From: Micromonospora sp. CP22
Lineage (GTDB): Bacteria; Actinomycetota; Actinomycetes; Mycobacteriales; Micromonosporaceae
Direction: 5' to 3'
Assembly (NCBI RefSeq): GCF_009712475.1
Contig: NZ_VCJO01000008.1
Location: 1-64,000 of the forward strand
DNA length: 64,000 bases
Shown here: one piece after another, positions 26,557 through 35,306 of the stretch
Layout: each line of letters begins with the position of its first letter
Numbering within the stretch: position 1 is the first letter of the stretch
Program-made: the position numbers and the translations under genes
The notes under the pieces: generated by a model
What the model was told of the DNA's origin: nothing
Databases searched by the model: none
The model's input: only the letters and a program-made list of their open reading frames with translations

Positions 26557-27062
26557 GGCGCGTACGGATCCCCGCTACGCCGAGCCGGCGACGTGAGAGC
26601 CACGCCCGGCGACGCTGGCTCGCGGGTGTCCTCGCCCTCTCGCTCTGGATCCATGCCATGGCGCTCGCACCTGCCCGGTCGACGCTGGCCGCCTGGACCG
26701 ACACCGAGTTCGGCAGCGCTGCTCTCGCCGCCGGCACGGTCGACCCGCCGACCGACCTGGCCTGCATGGCGGGCCAACTCACCCCGCCCGCCTTCACCTG
26801 GGACCCGCCCGCCTTCACCTGGGACCTGCCCGCCGGTGGCGTGGCCCGCAGTGGCTTCACCTGGTTCCTGAGCGACGGCTTCTCCGGAGGCGGCACTCTC
26901 GGCTCCAACGACACCTCGATCGTCGTTCCCGGCGTGTTGCTGGCTGTGGACACCGGCACCTTCACCCTGTACGCGAACGGCCCGGGTGGCTGGACGTCGA
27001 CGCCGGTCACCGGTTCGCTCGGCATGCTGACGGATGAGCTCTACTTCTGCAGCGTCCCTTAG
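26553..27062 (+). CDS. Small SipW-dependent exported protein
   Basis: 169 residues from a GTG that overlaps the peptidase stop. The N-terminus (RRRWLAGVLALSLWIHAMAL) leads to TLAAWTDTEFGSAALAAGTV, the same SipW cleavage-type signal as the proteins encoded at 24317 and 24950. The mature part is short, beta-rich and has a duplicated PPAFTWD motif encoded by a 21-base tandem repeat. Translational coupling to the peptidase suggests it is a direct substrate. No known domain is evident. Confidence 0.75.
   Translation: MRRVRIPATPSRRRESHARRRWLAGVLALSLWIHAMALAPARSTLAAWTDTEFGSAALAAGTVDPPTDLACMAGQLTPPAFTWDPPAFTWDLPAGGVARSGFTWFLSDGFSGGGTLGSNDTSIVVPGVLLAVDTGTFTLYANGPGGWTSTPVTGSLGMLTDELYFCSVP
26784..26825 (+). 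repeat. 21-base tandem duplication inside the SipW-dependent gene
   Basis: Two identical copies of a 21-base unit starting CCGCCCGCCTTCACCTGG lie at 26784-26804 and 26805-26825, followed by a partial third (CTGCCCGCCGG). The unit adds seven residues (PAFTWDP) in frame, so copy number could vary without breaking the gene. Confidence 0.8.
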
Positions 27063-27165
27063 CTTGATCTTCAACCTGTGCGGCGTGGTCGGGAGTTCGT
27101 CGATTTCTTCTTGCCGTGCGTGTCGGCGCCGGGAGCCGCGAGGAACTCGTCGTCGACAGTGACCC

Positions 27166-28020
27166 TCAGCGTCCGAGTTTCTCGAACGACGGATCGGTGG
27201 CCTTCGTCTGCGCGGGCGGCGAGGGGGTGCAACTGGCTTCGCCCGCCAGTGCCACCGCAATGTCCCCAAGCTCGGCGACGGTCTGCCGCAGTGCGGGGAG
27301 GATTTCGCGCATCCGCCCCTCGGTCAGGAGGATGCTGGGTCCGGCGATGCTCACCGCTCCGATCGCCTCACCGCTGTACGCATCGACCAGCGGCATGGCC
27401 ATCGCCGAGATCCCTCTCTCGTTGCTCTCATGCACGCGCGCCCACCCCTGCTCTCGCGCTTCGCGAATGCGGGCGGCCACGTCGGCGAGGCTGCGCGGGA
27501 ACTCGGGCCCGACCGGGTGCCGTCGCGGCTGCTCCTGCCGAGCGACGAGCCGTAGGGCCCGGTCCTCGGGCAGCGCGGACAGCCAGGCGATCCCCGTCGC
27601 GGTCGAGTCGAGGGGGATCACGTGGCCATGATCCACGTCCGCGTCGTACCGGAGTCCGGATGTCGCGCCCTGTTCCTTGGCGACCCAGATCAGCTGCTCC
27701 CGGTCGGCCAGGCTGAGGCGGACGAGTTGGCCCGAGGTGCGAGCGAGGCGAACCAGGACCGGTTTGGCGAGCCCGGTGATGGTCGAGGTCGCCAGGTGTC
27801 GTAGCCCCAGGCCGACAATACGGAGAGTGAGAGCGTAGTTGCCCGACGGTTTGAGCTGAAAGACGAAACCTTCGTCGGTGAGGGTCGCCAGGATCCGATG
27901 GGTGGCGCTTCGGGGAAGCCCCAACTGGTCGGAGATGCGGGCCAGGGGCACGCCCTCGACCTCACCGACAAGGCAGGAGAGCACCGCCAAGCCACGTGAC
28001 AGGGTCCCTGCAGCAACCAT
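27166..28020 (-). CDS. IclR-family regulator of the catabolic operon
   Basis: 284 residues using the ATG at 28020, where the usual IclR N-terminus begins (MVAAGTLSRGLAVLSCLVG); a longer form to 28107 would add residues not typical of the family. The winged HTH is VPLARISDQLGLPRSATHRILATLTDEGF, and the C-terminal effector domain contains LDSTATGIAWLSAL and MAMPLVDAYSGEAIGAVSIAGPS. It is divergent from the catabolic genes, so it most likely controls them in response to the substrate or an intermediate. A short inverted repeat lies between (28112-28124). Confidence 0.88.
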   Translation of the reverse strand: MVAAGTLSRGLAVLSCLVGEVEGVPLARISDQLGLPRSATHRILATLTDEGFVFQLKPSGNYALTLRIVGLGLRHLATSTITGLAKPVLVRLARTSGQLVRLSLADREQLIWVAKEQGATSGLRYDADVDHGHVIPLDSTATGIAWLSALPEDRALRLVARQEQPRRHPVGPEFPRSLADVAARIREAREQGWARVHESNERGISAMAMPLVDAYSGEAIGAVSIAGPSILLTEGRMREILPALRQTVAELGDIAVALAGEASCTPSPPAQTKATDPSFEKLGR

Positions 28021-28111
28021 TATCCACCGCTTTCTATGGTTCGCCCGCCTCGGTGGCGGGGGGTCGACGCAGCCCAATCTTTCACGTGCCCCTTGTGCTG
28101 TCGACATTACT

Positions 28112-28124
28112 GGAATAGCGTTCC
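28112..28124. promoter_or_regulatory. Candidate IclR operator
   Basis: GGAATAGCGTTCC is an inverted repeat (GGAA, five bases, TTCC) in the gap between the regulator and the catabolic genes, and a further TTCCAG half-site lies at 28139-28144. GGAA/TTCC-type dyads are common in IclR binding sites. Binding is inferred. Confidence 0.45.
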
Positions 28125-28163
28125 GGTCAGCAACGGTGTTCCAGTCGCTCAGGTTGGAGGGTC

Positions 28164-28717
28164 ATGGTGGCGAACATGCGCACTCACCGCATGGTCCTTG
28201 GTCAGGGCGCCCTCCTGTCGGTGCCGGCCGACGAGTTCGCCGATGCGATCGCCGGCTTCGACGCCCCGGACGTCTGGCGACACGCCTCGGACTCGGATCG
28301 ACGTCGGCGGTGGGCACGGTCGCACGCCGTGCGGGACCCTCGGTTCACGCCGTCTGCCGCAGGGGGTATCTGGTCGAACCCGACCAGCGGGCGGCGGACG
28401 ACGCCAGCCCGCAGACTCTCGACGACGCCGCGGAACTGGGTGCCGACCACCTCGTCGCCGTCGGCCCCGTGGTGCACAGTGCACGGGCCACGCTGGAACG
28501 AGCCGCTCGGGCGCTGGAGGCGCTGCTACCCGAGGCTGAGGACGGAGGGGTGGCCTTCGCCCTTGAGCCCTTCCACCCCATGTTCGCTGCCGAGAAAACC
28601 ACGCTCGTCACCCTTCGCGCGGCGCTCAGCATGGTCGAGGCGCCGGACTCTCGCTGGGCCGGCGTGGCGGCGGACTCCTACCGCCTCTGGTGGGGTCCGG
28701 CGCTACTGAGCTGCTGA
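28164..28717 (+). pseudogene. Frameshifted sugar-phosphate isomerase/epimerase (TIM barrel) at the operon head
   Basis: The gene starts MVANMRTHRMVLGQGALLSV with GGAGG upstream, then shifts frame near 28270. The second frame carries the family parts RLGLGSTSAVGTVARRAG, GYLVEPDQRAADDASPQTL, AAELGADHLVAVGPVVHSA, LEPFHPMFAAEKTT and then a stop at 28715-28717 after DSYRLWWGPALLSC. About 185 residues remain of a usual 260-280, so both the frame and the C-terminus with metal ligands are lost. It resembles the AP-endonuclease-2/xylose-isomerase-like fold. Its position suggests that the operon once had an isomerase. Confidence 0.7.
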
Positions 28718-28736
28718 TACGAACGAAAGGCTCTCG

Positions 28737-29591
28737 ATGTCCATGCAAACCGACTCCCCGACGACCGCCGGGGCTCCGAAGGCCGTCGCGGCGCCGGGAA
28801 CCTCCGCGGCGACGACCTATCGGCCCCGCCGACTCCGCAAGCTCGCCTGGGACCTCATCCCGGTGGGGGTCTTCGCGGCCATCGTCGCTCTGTGGGCCGG
28901 CGCGGTGGAGGCGTTTGACATCCCGTCGTACCTGTTGCCCAGCCCGCAGGAAACGTTCGCCCGCATGGCCGACGACTTCCCGCTGTTGTGGGAGAACACC
29001 ACCGTCACGGTCACCGAGATCGTGGCCGGTCTCGGTATCACCATCGTGACGGCCATCCCGCTCGGGCTGATGATCGCGCTCAGTCGCGTCGCCCGGCAGG
29101 TGGTGTACCCGCCGGTCGTCTTCATGCAGCTCGTACCGAAGATCGCGATCGCCCCGCTCTTCGTGGTGTGGATCGGCTTCGGCATCGAGTCCAAGATCCT
29201 GCTCACCGTCCTGATGACCTTCTTCCCGCTCCTGGTGGCGAGCATCAGCGGCTTCCGGATCCTGGACGACCGGATGCTCTACCTGACCAAGTCGATGGGC
29301 GCGTCGCGCTGGCAGACGTTCCGCTTCCTGCGGTTCCCCTCCGCCCTGCCGGTGATCTTCTCCGGGTTGAAGACGTCGGCGACGCTCGCCGCGACGGCGG
29401 CCCTCGTCGCCGAGTTCGTCGGAGCCAACACCGGGTTGGGTTATCTGCTGCTCCAGGGCACGAGCACCCTGGACACCACGCTGATCTTCGCGGTCCTCGT
29501 CGTGCTGACCGTCATCGGAATCGCCCTCAACTACCTCGTCGAGCTGGTCGAGTGGCTGCTGACGCCCTGGCAGCGCGCGCGCAACAACTGA
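28737..29591 (+). CDS. ABC transporter permease, NitT/TauT (SsuC) type
   Basis: 284 residues from the ATG at 28737 with GAAAGG upstream. About six membrane spans; the EAA-type loop that docks the ATPase is visible as YLTKSMGASRWQTFRFLRFPSALP. The family (SsuC/TauC/NitT) imports sulfonates, nitrate, thiamine precursors or aromatic acids. Unusually, the permease gene comes first and is separated from its ATPase gene (31277) by the binding-protein and MaoC genes, but all run in one direction. Together they form the uptake system for the operon's growth substrate. Confidence 0.92.
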   Translation: MSMQTDSPTTAGAPKAVAAPGTSAATTYRPRRLRKLAWDLIPVGVFAAIVALWAGAVEAFDIPSYLLPSPQETFARMADDFPLLWENTTVTVTEIVAGLGITIVTAIPLGLMIALSRVARQVVYPPVVFMQLVPKIAIAPLFVVWIGFGIESKILLTVLMTFFPLLVASISGFRILDDRMLYLTKSMGASRWQTFRFLRFPSALPVIFSGLKTSATLAATAALVAEFVGANTGLGYLLLQGTSTLDTTLIFAVLVVLTVIGIALNYLVELVEWLLTPWQRARNN

Positions 29592-29658
29592 CTGATCACC
29601 CCCTCACCACCCACCACCTCACTAAACGGGACCGACGACGATCCCGGAAAGGAACGAC

Positions 29659-30726
29659 ATGCGCCACATCCCCCGGCGATCCGCGCTGGTCGCGTCCGTG
29701 CTGGCCGCCTCCACGGCGCTCACCGCGTGCGGCGGCTCGAGCGACTCCTCCGTCGGCGCCGACGGCACCAAGCTCAAGCCCTTCACTTTCCAGCTCAACT
29801 TCACTGCGGGCGGATTCAACGCGGGCTTCGAGTACGCCGCCGTCCACGGTCTGTACGAGGAGGAGGGGCTGGACGTCAAGATCGTTCCGGGTGCGGGCTC
29901 CGGCGTCACCGCCCAGATGGTCGCATCGGGTCAGGCTCAGATCGGATTCGCCGAGGCGCCCACCACGAGCGCCCTCGTCGCCAAGGGCGCACCCATGAAG
30001 ACCATCATGGTGCTCTACCAATCCAGCCCGAACCAGGTGACGACCCTGACGTCGAGCGGCATCAACTCGATCCAGGAACTGAAGGGCCGCAGTGTGGGCG
30101 TGCCGACCGGCGGCTCCCAGACGGCGATGCTGCCCATCCTGCTGGAGAAGAACGGTCTGCAGCCCTCGGACATCAAGCAGGTGGGCCTGCCCAAGGAGTC
30201 CCTGGTCCAGGCGCTGCTGCAGAATCGTGTCGACGCCATCCTCGGCTCGACCGACTCGTACGGCGTGCAGCTGGAGCAGCAGGGCGCGCAGACCAAGAAC
30301 TGGACCTTTGCGGAGTACGGGGTCCCGACGGTCAGCACCAGCGTGTTCGCCAACGAGGACTACCTGAAGAACAACGCCGACGACGTCAAGGCGTTCCTCC
30401 GAGCCAGCCTCAAGGGCTGGGCGGCTGTCGCCGCCGATCCGGAGGCCGGTGCCGCGGCGGTCAAGGAGTACTTCCCCAACTCGAACGAGCAGCAGAGCCT
30501 CGCTGAGCTGAACGCGGTCCTGCCGCTGCTGTGCGCCGGCGGCGCGAAGGTCGTCGGCAAGGCGACCGACGAGAGCTGGGCGCGCACCCAGGACCTGCTG
30601 TCCTCGGTCGAACTCCTGCCCGCCGGAACCGACGCCACCACCTACTACTCGAACGACTTCCTCCCTGAGGAGGCGGAGATGCAGCAGTGCCAGGACAACA
30701 AGCCGGTGCCGCTGGCCGCGAAGTGA
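29659..30726 (+). CDS. ABC transporter substrate-binding lipoprotein (TauA/SsuA/NMT1 type)
   Basis: 355 residues with a lipoprotein signal (VLAASTALTACGG) anchoring it to the outer face of the membrane. The periplasmic-binding fold motifs are typical: FQLNFTAGGFNAGFEYAAVH, GLYEEEGLDVKIVPGAGSG, MVASGQAQIGFAEAPTTSALVAKG, and later GRSVGVPTGGSQTAMLPILL. This family binds small anionic or zwitterionic organics. It lies 67 bases after the permease gene with GGAAAGGA as ribosome binding site. The ligand is unknown; catabolic genes downstream suggest an organic acid. Confidence 0.92.
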   Translation: MRHIPRRSALVASVLAASTALTACGGSSDSSVGADGTKLKPFTFQLNFTAGGFNAGFEYAAVHGLYEEEGLDVKIVPGAGSGVTAQMVASGQAQIGFAEAPTTSALVAKGAPMKTIMVLYQSSPNQVTTLTSSGINSIQELKGRSVGVPTGGSQTAMLPILLEKNGLQPSDIKQVGLPKESLVQALLQNRVDAILGSTDSYGVQLEQQGAQTKNWTFAEYGVPTVSTSVFANEDYLKNNADDVKAFLRASLKGWAAVAADPEAGAAAVKEYFPNSNEQQSLAELNAVLPLLCAGGAKVVGKATDESWARTQDLLSSVELLPAGTDATTYYSNDFLPEEAEMQQCQDNKPVPLAAK

Positions 30727-30773
30727 GCCCGCAGGCGAACACCGCGCACTGATCTGTGGAAAGGAGGGACCAC

Positions 30774-31280
30774 GTGCCACACGACATCCCGCGGCAAGGG
30801 CTGCTCTACGAGGACCTGTACGTCGGACTCGCATTCCGCAGCCCGGGACGCACCATCACCGACGCCGACGTACTCGGGTTCGCCGCGTTGACCGGTGACT
30901 TCTCCGAGGTGCACACCAGCGACGTCTACGCGAAGGCCAGCCAGTTCGGTCGACGGATCGCGCACGGCATGCTGGGCCTGGCCTACGCACACGGCCTGAT
31001 GTGGCCGCGTACCGAGATGCTGCGCAACACCGCTATCGCATTCCTCGGAATCAAGGACTGGCGGTTCAAGGCCCCGATCTTCATCGGCGACACGATCTTC
31101 GTCGAGTACTCGGTGGCCGAGATGCGCGACAGCGCGTCCAAGCCGACCCAAGCGATCGTGACCTTCGACGTACGCGTCGTCGACCAGGACGGACGTGTCT
31201 GCCAGGAGGGGCAGAAGGTGGAACTGCTGTCCAAGGTCCCCCTCGGCGGCGTCGAAGCGAGCGGAAAGGCACAGTCATGA
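30774..31280 (+). CDS. MaoC-like (hot-dog fold) enoyl-CoA hydratase
   Basis: 168 residues from the GTG at 30774, after an excellent AAAGGAGG. The catalytic stretch ALTGDFSEVHTSDVYA contains the Asp and His of the MaoC/hydratase-2 motif, followed by RIAHGMLGLAYAHGL and FKAPIFIGDTIFVEY, all standard for the single hot-dog family. It should hydrate an enoyl-CoA (or dehydrate a 3-hydroxyacyl-CoA). It is placed between transporter genes and overlaps the ATPase start by ATGA, which ties uptake to metabolism. Confidence 0.88.
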   Translation: MPHDIPRQGLLYEDLYVGLAFRSPGRTITDADVLGFAALTGDFSEVHTSDVYAKASQFGRRIAHGMLGLAYAHGLMWPRTEMLRNTAIAFLGIKDWRFKAPIFIGDTIFVEYSVAEMRDSASKPTQAIVTFDVRVVDQDGRVCQEGQKVELLSKVPLGGVEASGKAQS

Positions 31281-32110
31281 CCGCACGCACCACAGCGGCC
31301 GTCACCCGGTCGGGGACTTCGATCTCCATCGAGTCAGTCAGCAAGACCTTCGGGCTCGACAGCCCGAACCCGTTCCAGGCGCTGAAGCCGGTCGACATGA
31401 ACATCAAACCCGGCGAGTTCATCTCCATCGTCGGCCCCTCCGGATGCGGCAAGAGCACCCTCATGCTCATGGTCGCCGGACTGCTCGACCGCACGACCGG
31501 CGACATCCGCGTCGGGGGTGAATCGGTGAAGCGGCCCATCACGGATGTGGGTATCGCGTTCCAGGATCACCTCCTCCTCGAGTTCCGGACCGCTATCGAC
31601 AACGTCATGCTCCAGGCGACGATCCGTGGCCTACCAGAGCAGGAGATCCGCAGCCGCGCGGAGCAGTTGTTCGAGCGGTTGCGGCTGACCAAGGCGATGA
31701 AGAAGTACCCCCGTCAGCTTTCCGGCGGGATGCGCCAACGGGTGTCGCTGATCCGGACACTCGTGCACAACCCGTCGGTTCTCATGCTCGACGAGCCCTT
31801 CGGTGCGCTCGATGCGCTGACCCGCCTGCAGGTCCGTACCGACCTTGAGGCACTGTGGATGGAGCGGCGCCCCACGGTCCTGTTCATCACGCACAGTGTG
31901 GAGGAGGCTGTCGGGCTCTCCGACCGGATCTTCGTCATGAGCCCCAGTCCGGGAGAGGTCGTCGATGAGATCGTCGTCGACCTGCCCCGCCCGCGGCCGA
32001 TCGCGCTCGGGGAGTCTCCCGAGTTCGGCAAGTACGCTGACCGGATCTACCAGCACTTCGAGCGGCTGGGCGTGCTCCATGGCATCGAACTGCCGAAGGC
32101 GCAGTCATGA
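31277..32110 (+). CDS. ABC transporter ATPase, SsuB/TauB type
   Basis: 277 residues from an ATG overlapping the MaoC stop. Walker A GPSGCGKST, Q-loop FQDHLLLEFRT, signature LSGGMRQRVSLIRTL, Walker B VLMLDEPFGALDAL and the switch His in FITHSVEEA are all present. It powers the permease encoded at 28737 with the lipoprotein at 29659. The next gene again overlaps by ATGA. Confidence 0.94.
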   Translation: MTARTTAAVTRSGTSISIESVSKTFGLDSPNPFQALKPVDMNIKPGEFISIVGPSGCGKSTLMLMVAGLLDRTTGDIRVGGESVKRPITDVGIAFQDHLLLEFRTAIDNVMLQATIRGLPEQEIRSRAEQLFERLRLTKAMKKYPRQLSGGMRQRVSLIRTLVHNPSVLMLDEPFGALDALTRLQVRTDLEALWMERRPTVLFITHSVEEAVGLSDRIFVMSPSPGEVVDEIVVDLPRPRPIALGESPEFGKYADRIYQHFERLGVLHGIELPKAQS

Positions 32111-32883
32111 CGGTGGGCAACGCGTCCCGGTTCCTGGATCGCCGCGCGCTGGTGACCGGCGCCGGCCAGGGGATCGGACGGGCCATCGCCGAGCGGCTCG
32201 CCGCAGAGGGCGCACATGTCGTCGTCGCTGATGTCGACGAGGACCTGGCGCGCGAAGCGGCGAGCGCTCTGCGGGCCGTCGGCGGCTCCGCGGAGTCCGC
32301 GAGGGTCGACGTCTCGGACCCGGCCTCGCTGGCCTCGCTCGGCGACCTGCTGGGCCGGGTCGACATCGTCGTCGCCAACGCCGGTATCCAGACCTTCGGA
32401 CCGCTACTGGAGTTGAGCGTCGAGGACTGGGACCGCGTGCTGGCGGTGAACGCCCGAGGTACGTTCCTGACCCTGCAACTCGCGGCGCGGCTCCTACCGG
32501 ACGGCGGCAGTGCCGTGACGGTGGCCTCGATCCAGGCGTCGTTGCCGAACGTGATGTCGGCGAACTACGCGGCGTCGAAAGCGGCGGTCGTCAGCACGAC
32601 CAAGACGTTCGCCGCTGAGTTGGCGCCACGTGGGATCCGGGTCAACGCGGTTGCCCCGGGCCGCATCGACACGCCGCTGGCCCAGCGGGCGAACGTCGAA
32701 CTCGGCCGCATGGTCGACACGGATCCGGCGCAGATGCTGGCCGAGCGCGTTGCCACCATCCCGCTCGGCCGCACCGGCCGGCCCCAGGAGGTGGCGGCCG
32801 CAGTGGCGTTCCTCGCCTCCGACGACGCCTCCTACATCACGGGGGAGACGCTGAATGTCTGCGGCGGGGACGTGATGCTCTGA
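32107..32883 (+). CDS. Short-chain dehydrogenase/reductase
   Basis: 258 residues. Classical SDR: cofactor loop ALVTGAGQGIGRAIAERL, acidic VVVADVDE after the second strand (favouring NAD), VVANAGIQTFGPL, catalytic Ser in VASIQASLPN and YAASKAAVVSTTKTFA with the Tyr/Lys pair, and the C-terminal YITGETLNVCGG. In this operon the likely reaction is oxidation of a 3-hydroxyacyl-CoA or other alcohol made by the hydratases. The exact substrate is not predictable. Confidence 0.9.
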   Translation: MTVGNASRFLDRRALVTGAGQGIGRAIAERLAAEGAHVVVADVDEDLAREAASALRAVGGSAESARVDVSDPASLASLGDLLGRVDIVVANAGIQTFGPLLELSVEDWDRVLAVNARGTFLTLQLAARLLPDGGSAVTVASIQASLPNVMSANYAASKAAVVSTTKTFAAELAPRGIRVNAVAPGRIDTPLAQRANVELGRMVDTDPAQMLAERVATIPLGRTGRPQEVAAAVAFLASDDASYITGETLNVCGGDVML

Positions 32884-33644
32884 TGGACACCACCGCACTC
32901 GCGACGGTCCGGCTCGACCGCTCCGGCCCCGTGTGGCTGGTGCGGCTCGACAACCCGCCGCTGCACCTGATGACGCTGGACATGCTCGCCGAGTTGGCCG
33001 AGACCTTCCGCCGTGCGGCCGAATCCGACGCACGAGCCCTCGTCCTGGGTGCGGCCGACGGGCGGGCGTTCTGCGCCGGCAGCGACATGCGTGAGTTCGC
33101 GGGGTTGGGGGAGCAGGCCGCCGAGCGCAAGGTGCTCGTCGAGGACCGCATGTTGCGGATGCTCGCCCGGCTGCCGTTCCCCACCATCGCCGCCATCGAC
33201 CAAGCGGCGCTGGGCGGCGGCCTGGAGCTCGCCCTCGCCTGCGACCTGCGGGTGGTGCGGCAGGGCGTCCGCCTGGGGCTACCGGAGGTGAAGATCGGCG
33301 CGCTCGCCGCTACCGGAAGTCAGCGGCTCACCAAACTCGTCGGACCGGGGCGGGCCAAGCAGTTGCTCTTGACCGGGGAGACCATCGACGCGGCAACGGC
33401 CCGGGATTGGGGCCTGGCGACCGAGGTCGTCGACGGCTCCGCATGGGAGCGCGCCGTCGAACTCGCCGAACTGCTCGTGTCACGCAGTGCGTTGTCGCTT
33501 CGGCTGGCGAAGCAGCTCGTCGACGAGGCGACCGACCTGCCGCTCAACGCGGGTCTGGTGCGTGCGTCGGACGCACTGGAGCTCATCTTCGCAAGTCGCG
33601 AACTCAGCGAAGGTGTTACGAGCTTCCTCGCCAAGAAGGATTGA
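32883..33644 (+). CDS. Enoyl-CoA hydratase/isomerase (crotonase) family protein
   Basis: 253 residues; its ATG shares one base with the SDR stop. The crotonase features are visible: GRAFCAGSDMREFAGLG for the first oxyanion loop, FPTIAAIDQAALGGGLELALACDLRV for the second, and LGLPEVKIGALAATGSQRLTKLVG. The two usual hydratase Glu positions are not both obvious (the region reads LPEVKIGALAATG), so isomerase, dehydratase or hydrolase activity is possible. It sits in the same transcript as a MaoC protein of unrelated fold, so the two may act at different steps. Confidence 0.87.
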   Translation: MDTTALATVRLDRSGPVWLVRLDNPPLHLMTLDMLAELAETFRRAAESDARALVLGAADGRAFCAGSDMREFAGLGEQAAERKVLVEDRMLRMLARLPFPTIAAIDQAALGGGLELALACDLRVVRQGVRLGLPEVKIGALAATGSQRLTKLVGPGRAKQLLLTGETIDAATARDWGLATEVVDGSAWERAVELAELLVSRSALSLRLAKQLVDEATDLPLNAGLVRASDALELIFASRELSEGVTSFLAKKD

Positions 33645-33650
33645 TCGGTC

Positions 33651-35261
33651 ATGACGCTCACCCTCAAGTCCGCCCCAGGGGACGGCTATAGGCGTCCCGG
33701 CCTGGTGCTGACGCCCGAGGAAGCGGTGGCGCTGATCCCGGCGGGTGCCACGGTCGCCGTGGGCGGCAGCGGCTCCCTGCTGCAGGTGCCGGAGACCCTG
33801 CTCGCCGCCCTCGAGCAGCGCTGGCGCAGGGAGCAGGAGCCCAACGACCTGACCGTCGTGCACGTCATGGGGCTCGGCGACCACCAGGGCCGGGGGATCG
33901 ACCACATCGCCATCGAAGGGCTGGTGCGCAGGTTCGTCGGTTCGCACTTCGTCCTCTCGCCCCGTCAGCAGCGAGCGATAGCCGACAACCGGGTCGAGGC
34001 GATCGGATTGCCTGCCGGCACCATCTCGTTGCTGTACCGGGAGATCGCCGGCGGACGTCCGGGGCTGTTCACGGACATCGGCCTGGGCACGTTCGTCGAC
34101 CCACGCCAGGAGTGGGGGCGGATGAACGAGCGTACCCGGGAAGGTCTCAGTGAGCTGATCACCCTCGCCGGGCGCGAGTGGCTCTTCTACCCCCGTTTCG
34201 ACGTCCACTTCGGGCTGCTGCGCGCCACGGTGGCCGACGGACACGGCAACCTGGCGATGGACGACGAAGCCGCCTTCAGCGACAACCTCGCCATCGCCCA
34301 AGCTGTCCACAACAGCGGCGGCACGGTGGTGGCCGAGGTGAAGCGGATCGTCGCCCCCGGGGAACTTCCCGCCGGGCGGGTCACGGTGCCCGGAGCGCTC
34401 GTGGACCACGTCGTGATCACCGACTGGCCGAATCAGACCCCCATCACCCTCAGCGACCCGCGCCGGACCGGTGTGGAAGCGAACCGGCCCACGGCCGTCA
34501 CACCGCTGCGCTTCGATCACCGCAAGGTGGTGGCGCGCCGCGCCGCGCAGGAGATCCACGAAGGCGATCTCGCCAATCTCGGTGTCGGCATGGCGAACGG
34601 CATCTCCTACGTGGCGCTCGAGGAGGGCTTCCTCGACCGGTTCACGCTCAGCATCGAGCAGGGCGTGTTCGGCGGGCTGCCCGGCGTGGGCCTGGATTCG
34701 GGAACGGCGATCAACCCGACGGCGATCGTGGACATGTCGAGCCAGTTCGACCTGTACGACGGCGGCGCCCTGGACTTCGCGGGTCTGGCGTTCGCCGAGT
34801 TCGATGCCGAAGGCAACGTCAACGTGGCTGGCGTGAACGGAACGCCGATCGGCCCCGGTGGCTTCATCGACATCAGCCAGAAGGCCAGGACCGTCGTGTT
34901 CTGCGGCACCTTCCGCGGTGGTGACCTCGACGTGCGGGTCGGGGAGGGCCGCCTGGAGATCGTGCGGGACGGCCGCTACGGCAAGCTGGTCGATCGGGTC
35001 CAGCGCATCGCCTTCGACGGCCGACGAGCGCGCCGCGCGGGGCAACGGGTCCGCTACGTCACCGAGCGGGCGGTGTTCCGGCTCGGCGCTGACGGCGTCG
35101 AACTGATCGAGATCGCGCCCGGAGTCGACCTGCGGCGCGACGTCCTTTCCCAGATGGGTTTCACCCCCATCATCCGCGAGCCACTTCGGGAGATGGACGC
35201 GCGGCTGTTCCGCCCGGAGCCGGCGGGGCTGCGTTGCCTGCCTCCACGCCGCCCCGGATGA
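33651..35261 (+). CDS. Family I CoA-transferase (acetyl/propionyl-CoA:acid type, YdiF-like)
   Basis: 536 residues with both alpha and beta halves in one chain. The first half begins with VALIPAGATVAVGGSGSLLQVPETLL; the second half contains GDLANLGVGMANGISY and the catalytic Glu in SIEQGVFGGLPGVGLDSG, which forms the glutamyl-CoA thioester. LDFAGLAFAEFDAEGNVNV and ARTVVFCGTF are typical. It should activate a carboxylic acid at the expense of acetyl- or propionyl-CoA, or release the final acid. It begins six bases after the crotonase stop. Confidence 0.9.
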   Translation: MTLTLKSAPGDGYRRPGLVLTPEEAVALIPAGATVAVGGSGSLLQVPETLLAALEQRWRREQEPNDLTVVHVMGLGDHQGRGIDHIAIEGLVRRFVGSHFVLSPRQQRAIADNRVEAIGLPAGTISLLYREIAGGRPGLFTDIGLGTFVDPRQEWGRMNERTREGLSELITLAGREWLFYPRFDVHFGLLRATVADGHGNLAMDDEAAFSDNLAIAQAVHNSGGTVVAEVKRIVAPGELPAGRVTVPGALVDHVVITDWPNQTPITLSDPRRTGVEANRPTAVTPLRFDHRKVVARRAAQEIHEGDLANLGVGMANGISYVALEEGFLDRFTLSIEQGVFGGLPGVGLDSGTAINPTAIVDMSSQFDLYDGGALDFAGLAFAEFDAEGNVNVAGVNGTPIGPGGFIDISQKARTVVFCGTFRGGDLDVRVGEGRLEIVRDGRYGKLVDRVQRIAFDGRRARRAGQRVRYVTERAVFRLGADGVELIEIAPGVDLRRDVLSQMGFTPIIREPLREMDARLFRPEPAGLRCLPPRRPG

Positions 35262-35306
35262 CCCGCCGTCCTTCCCGGCCTCAGACACAGAAAGGTAGAT
35301 CTCATC

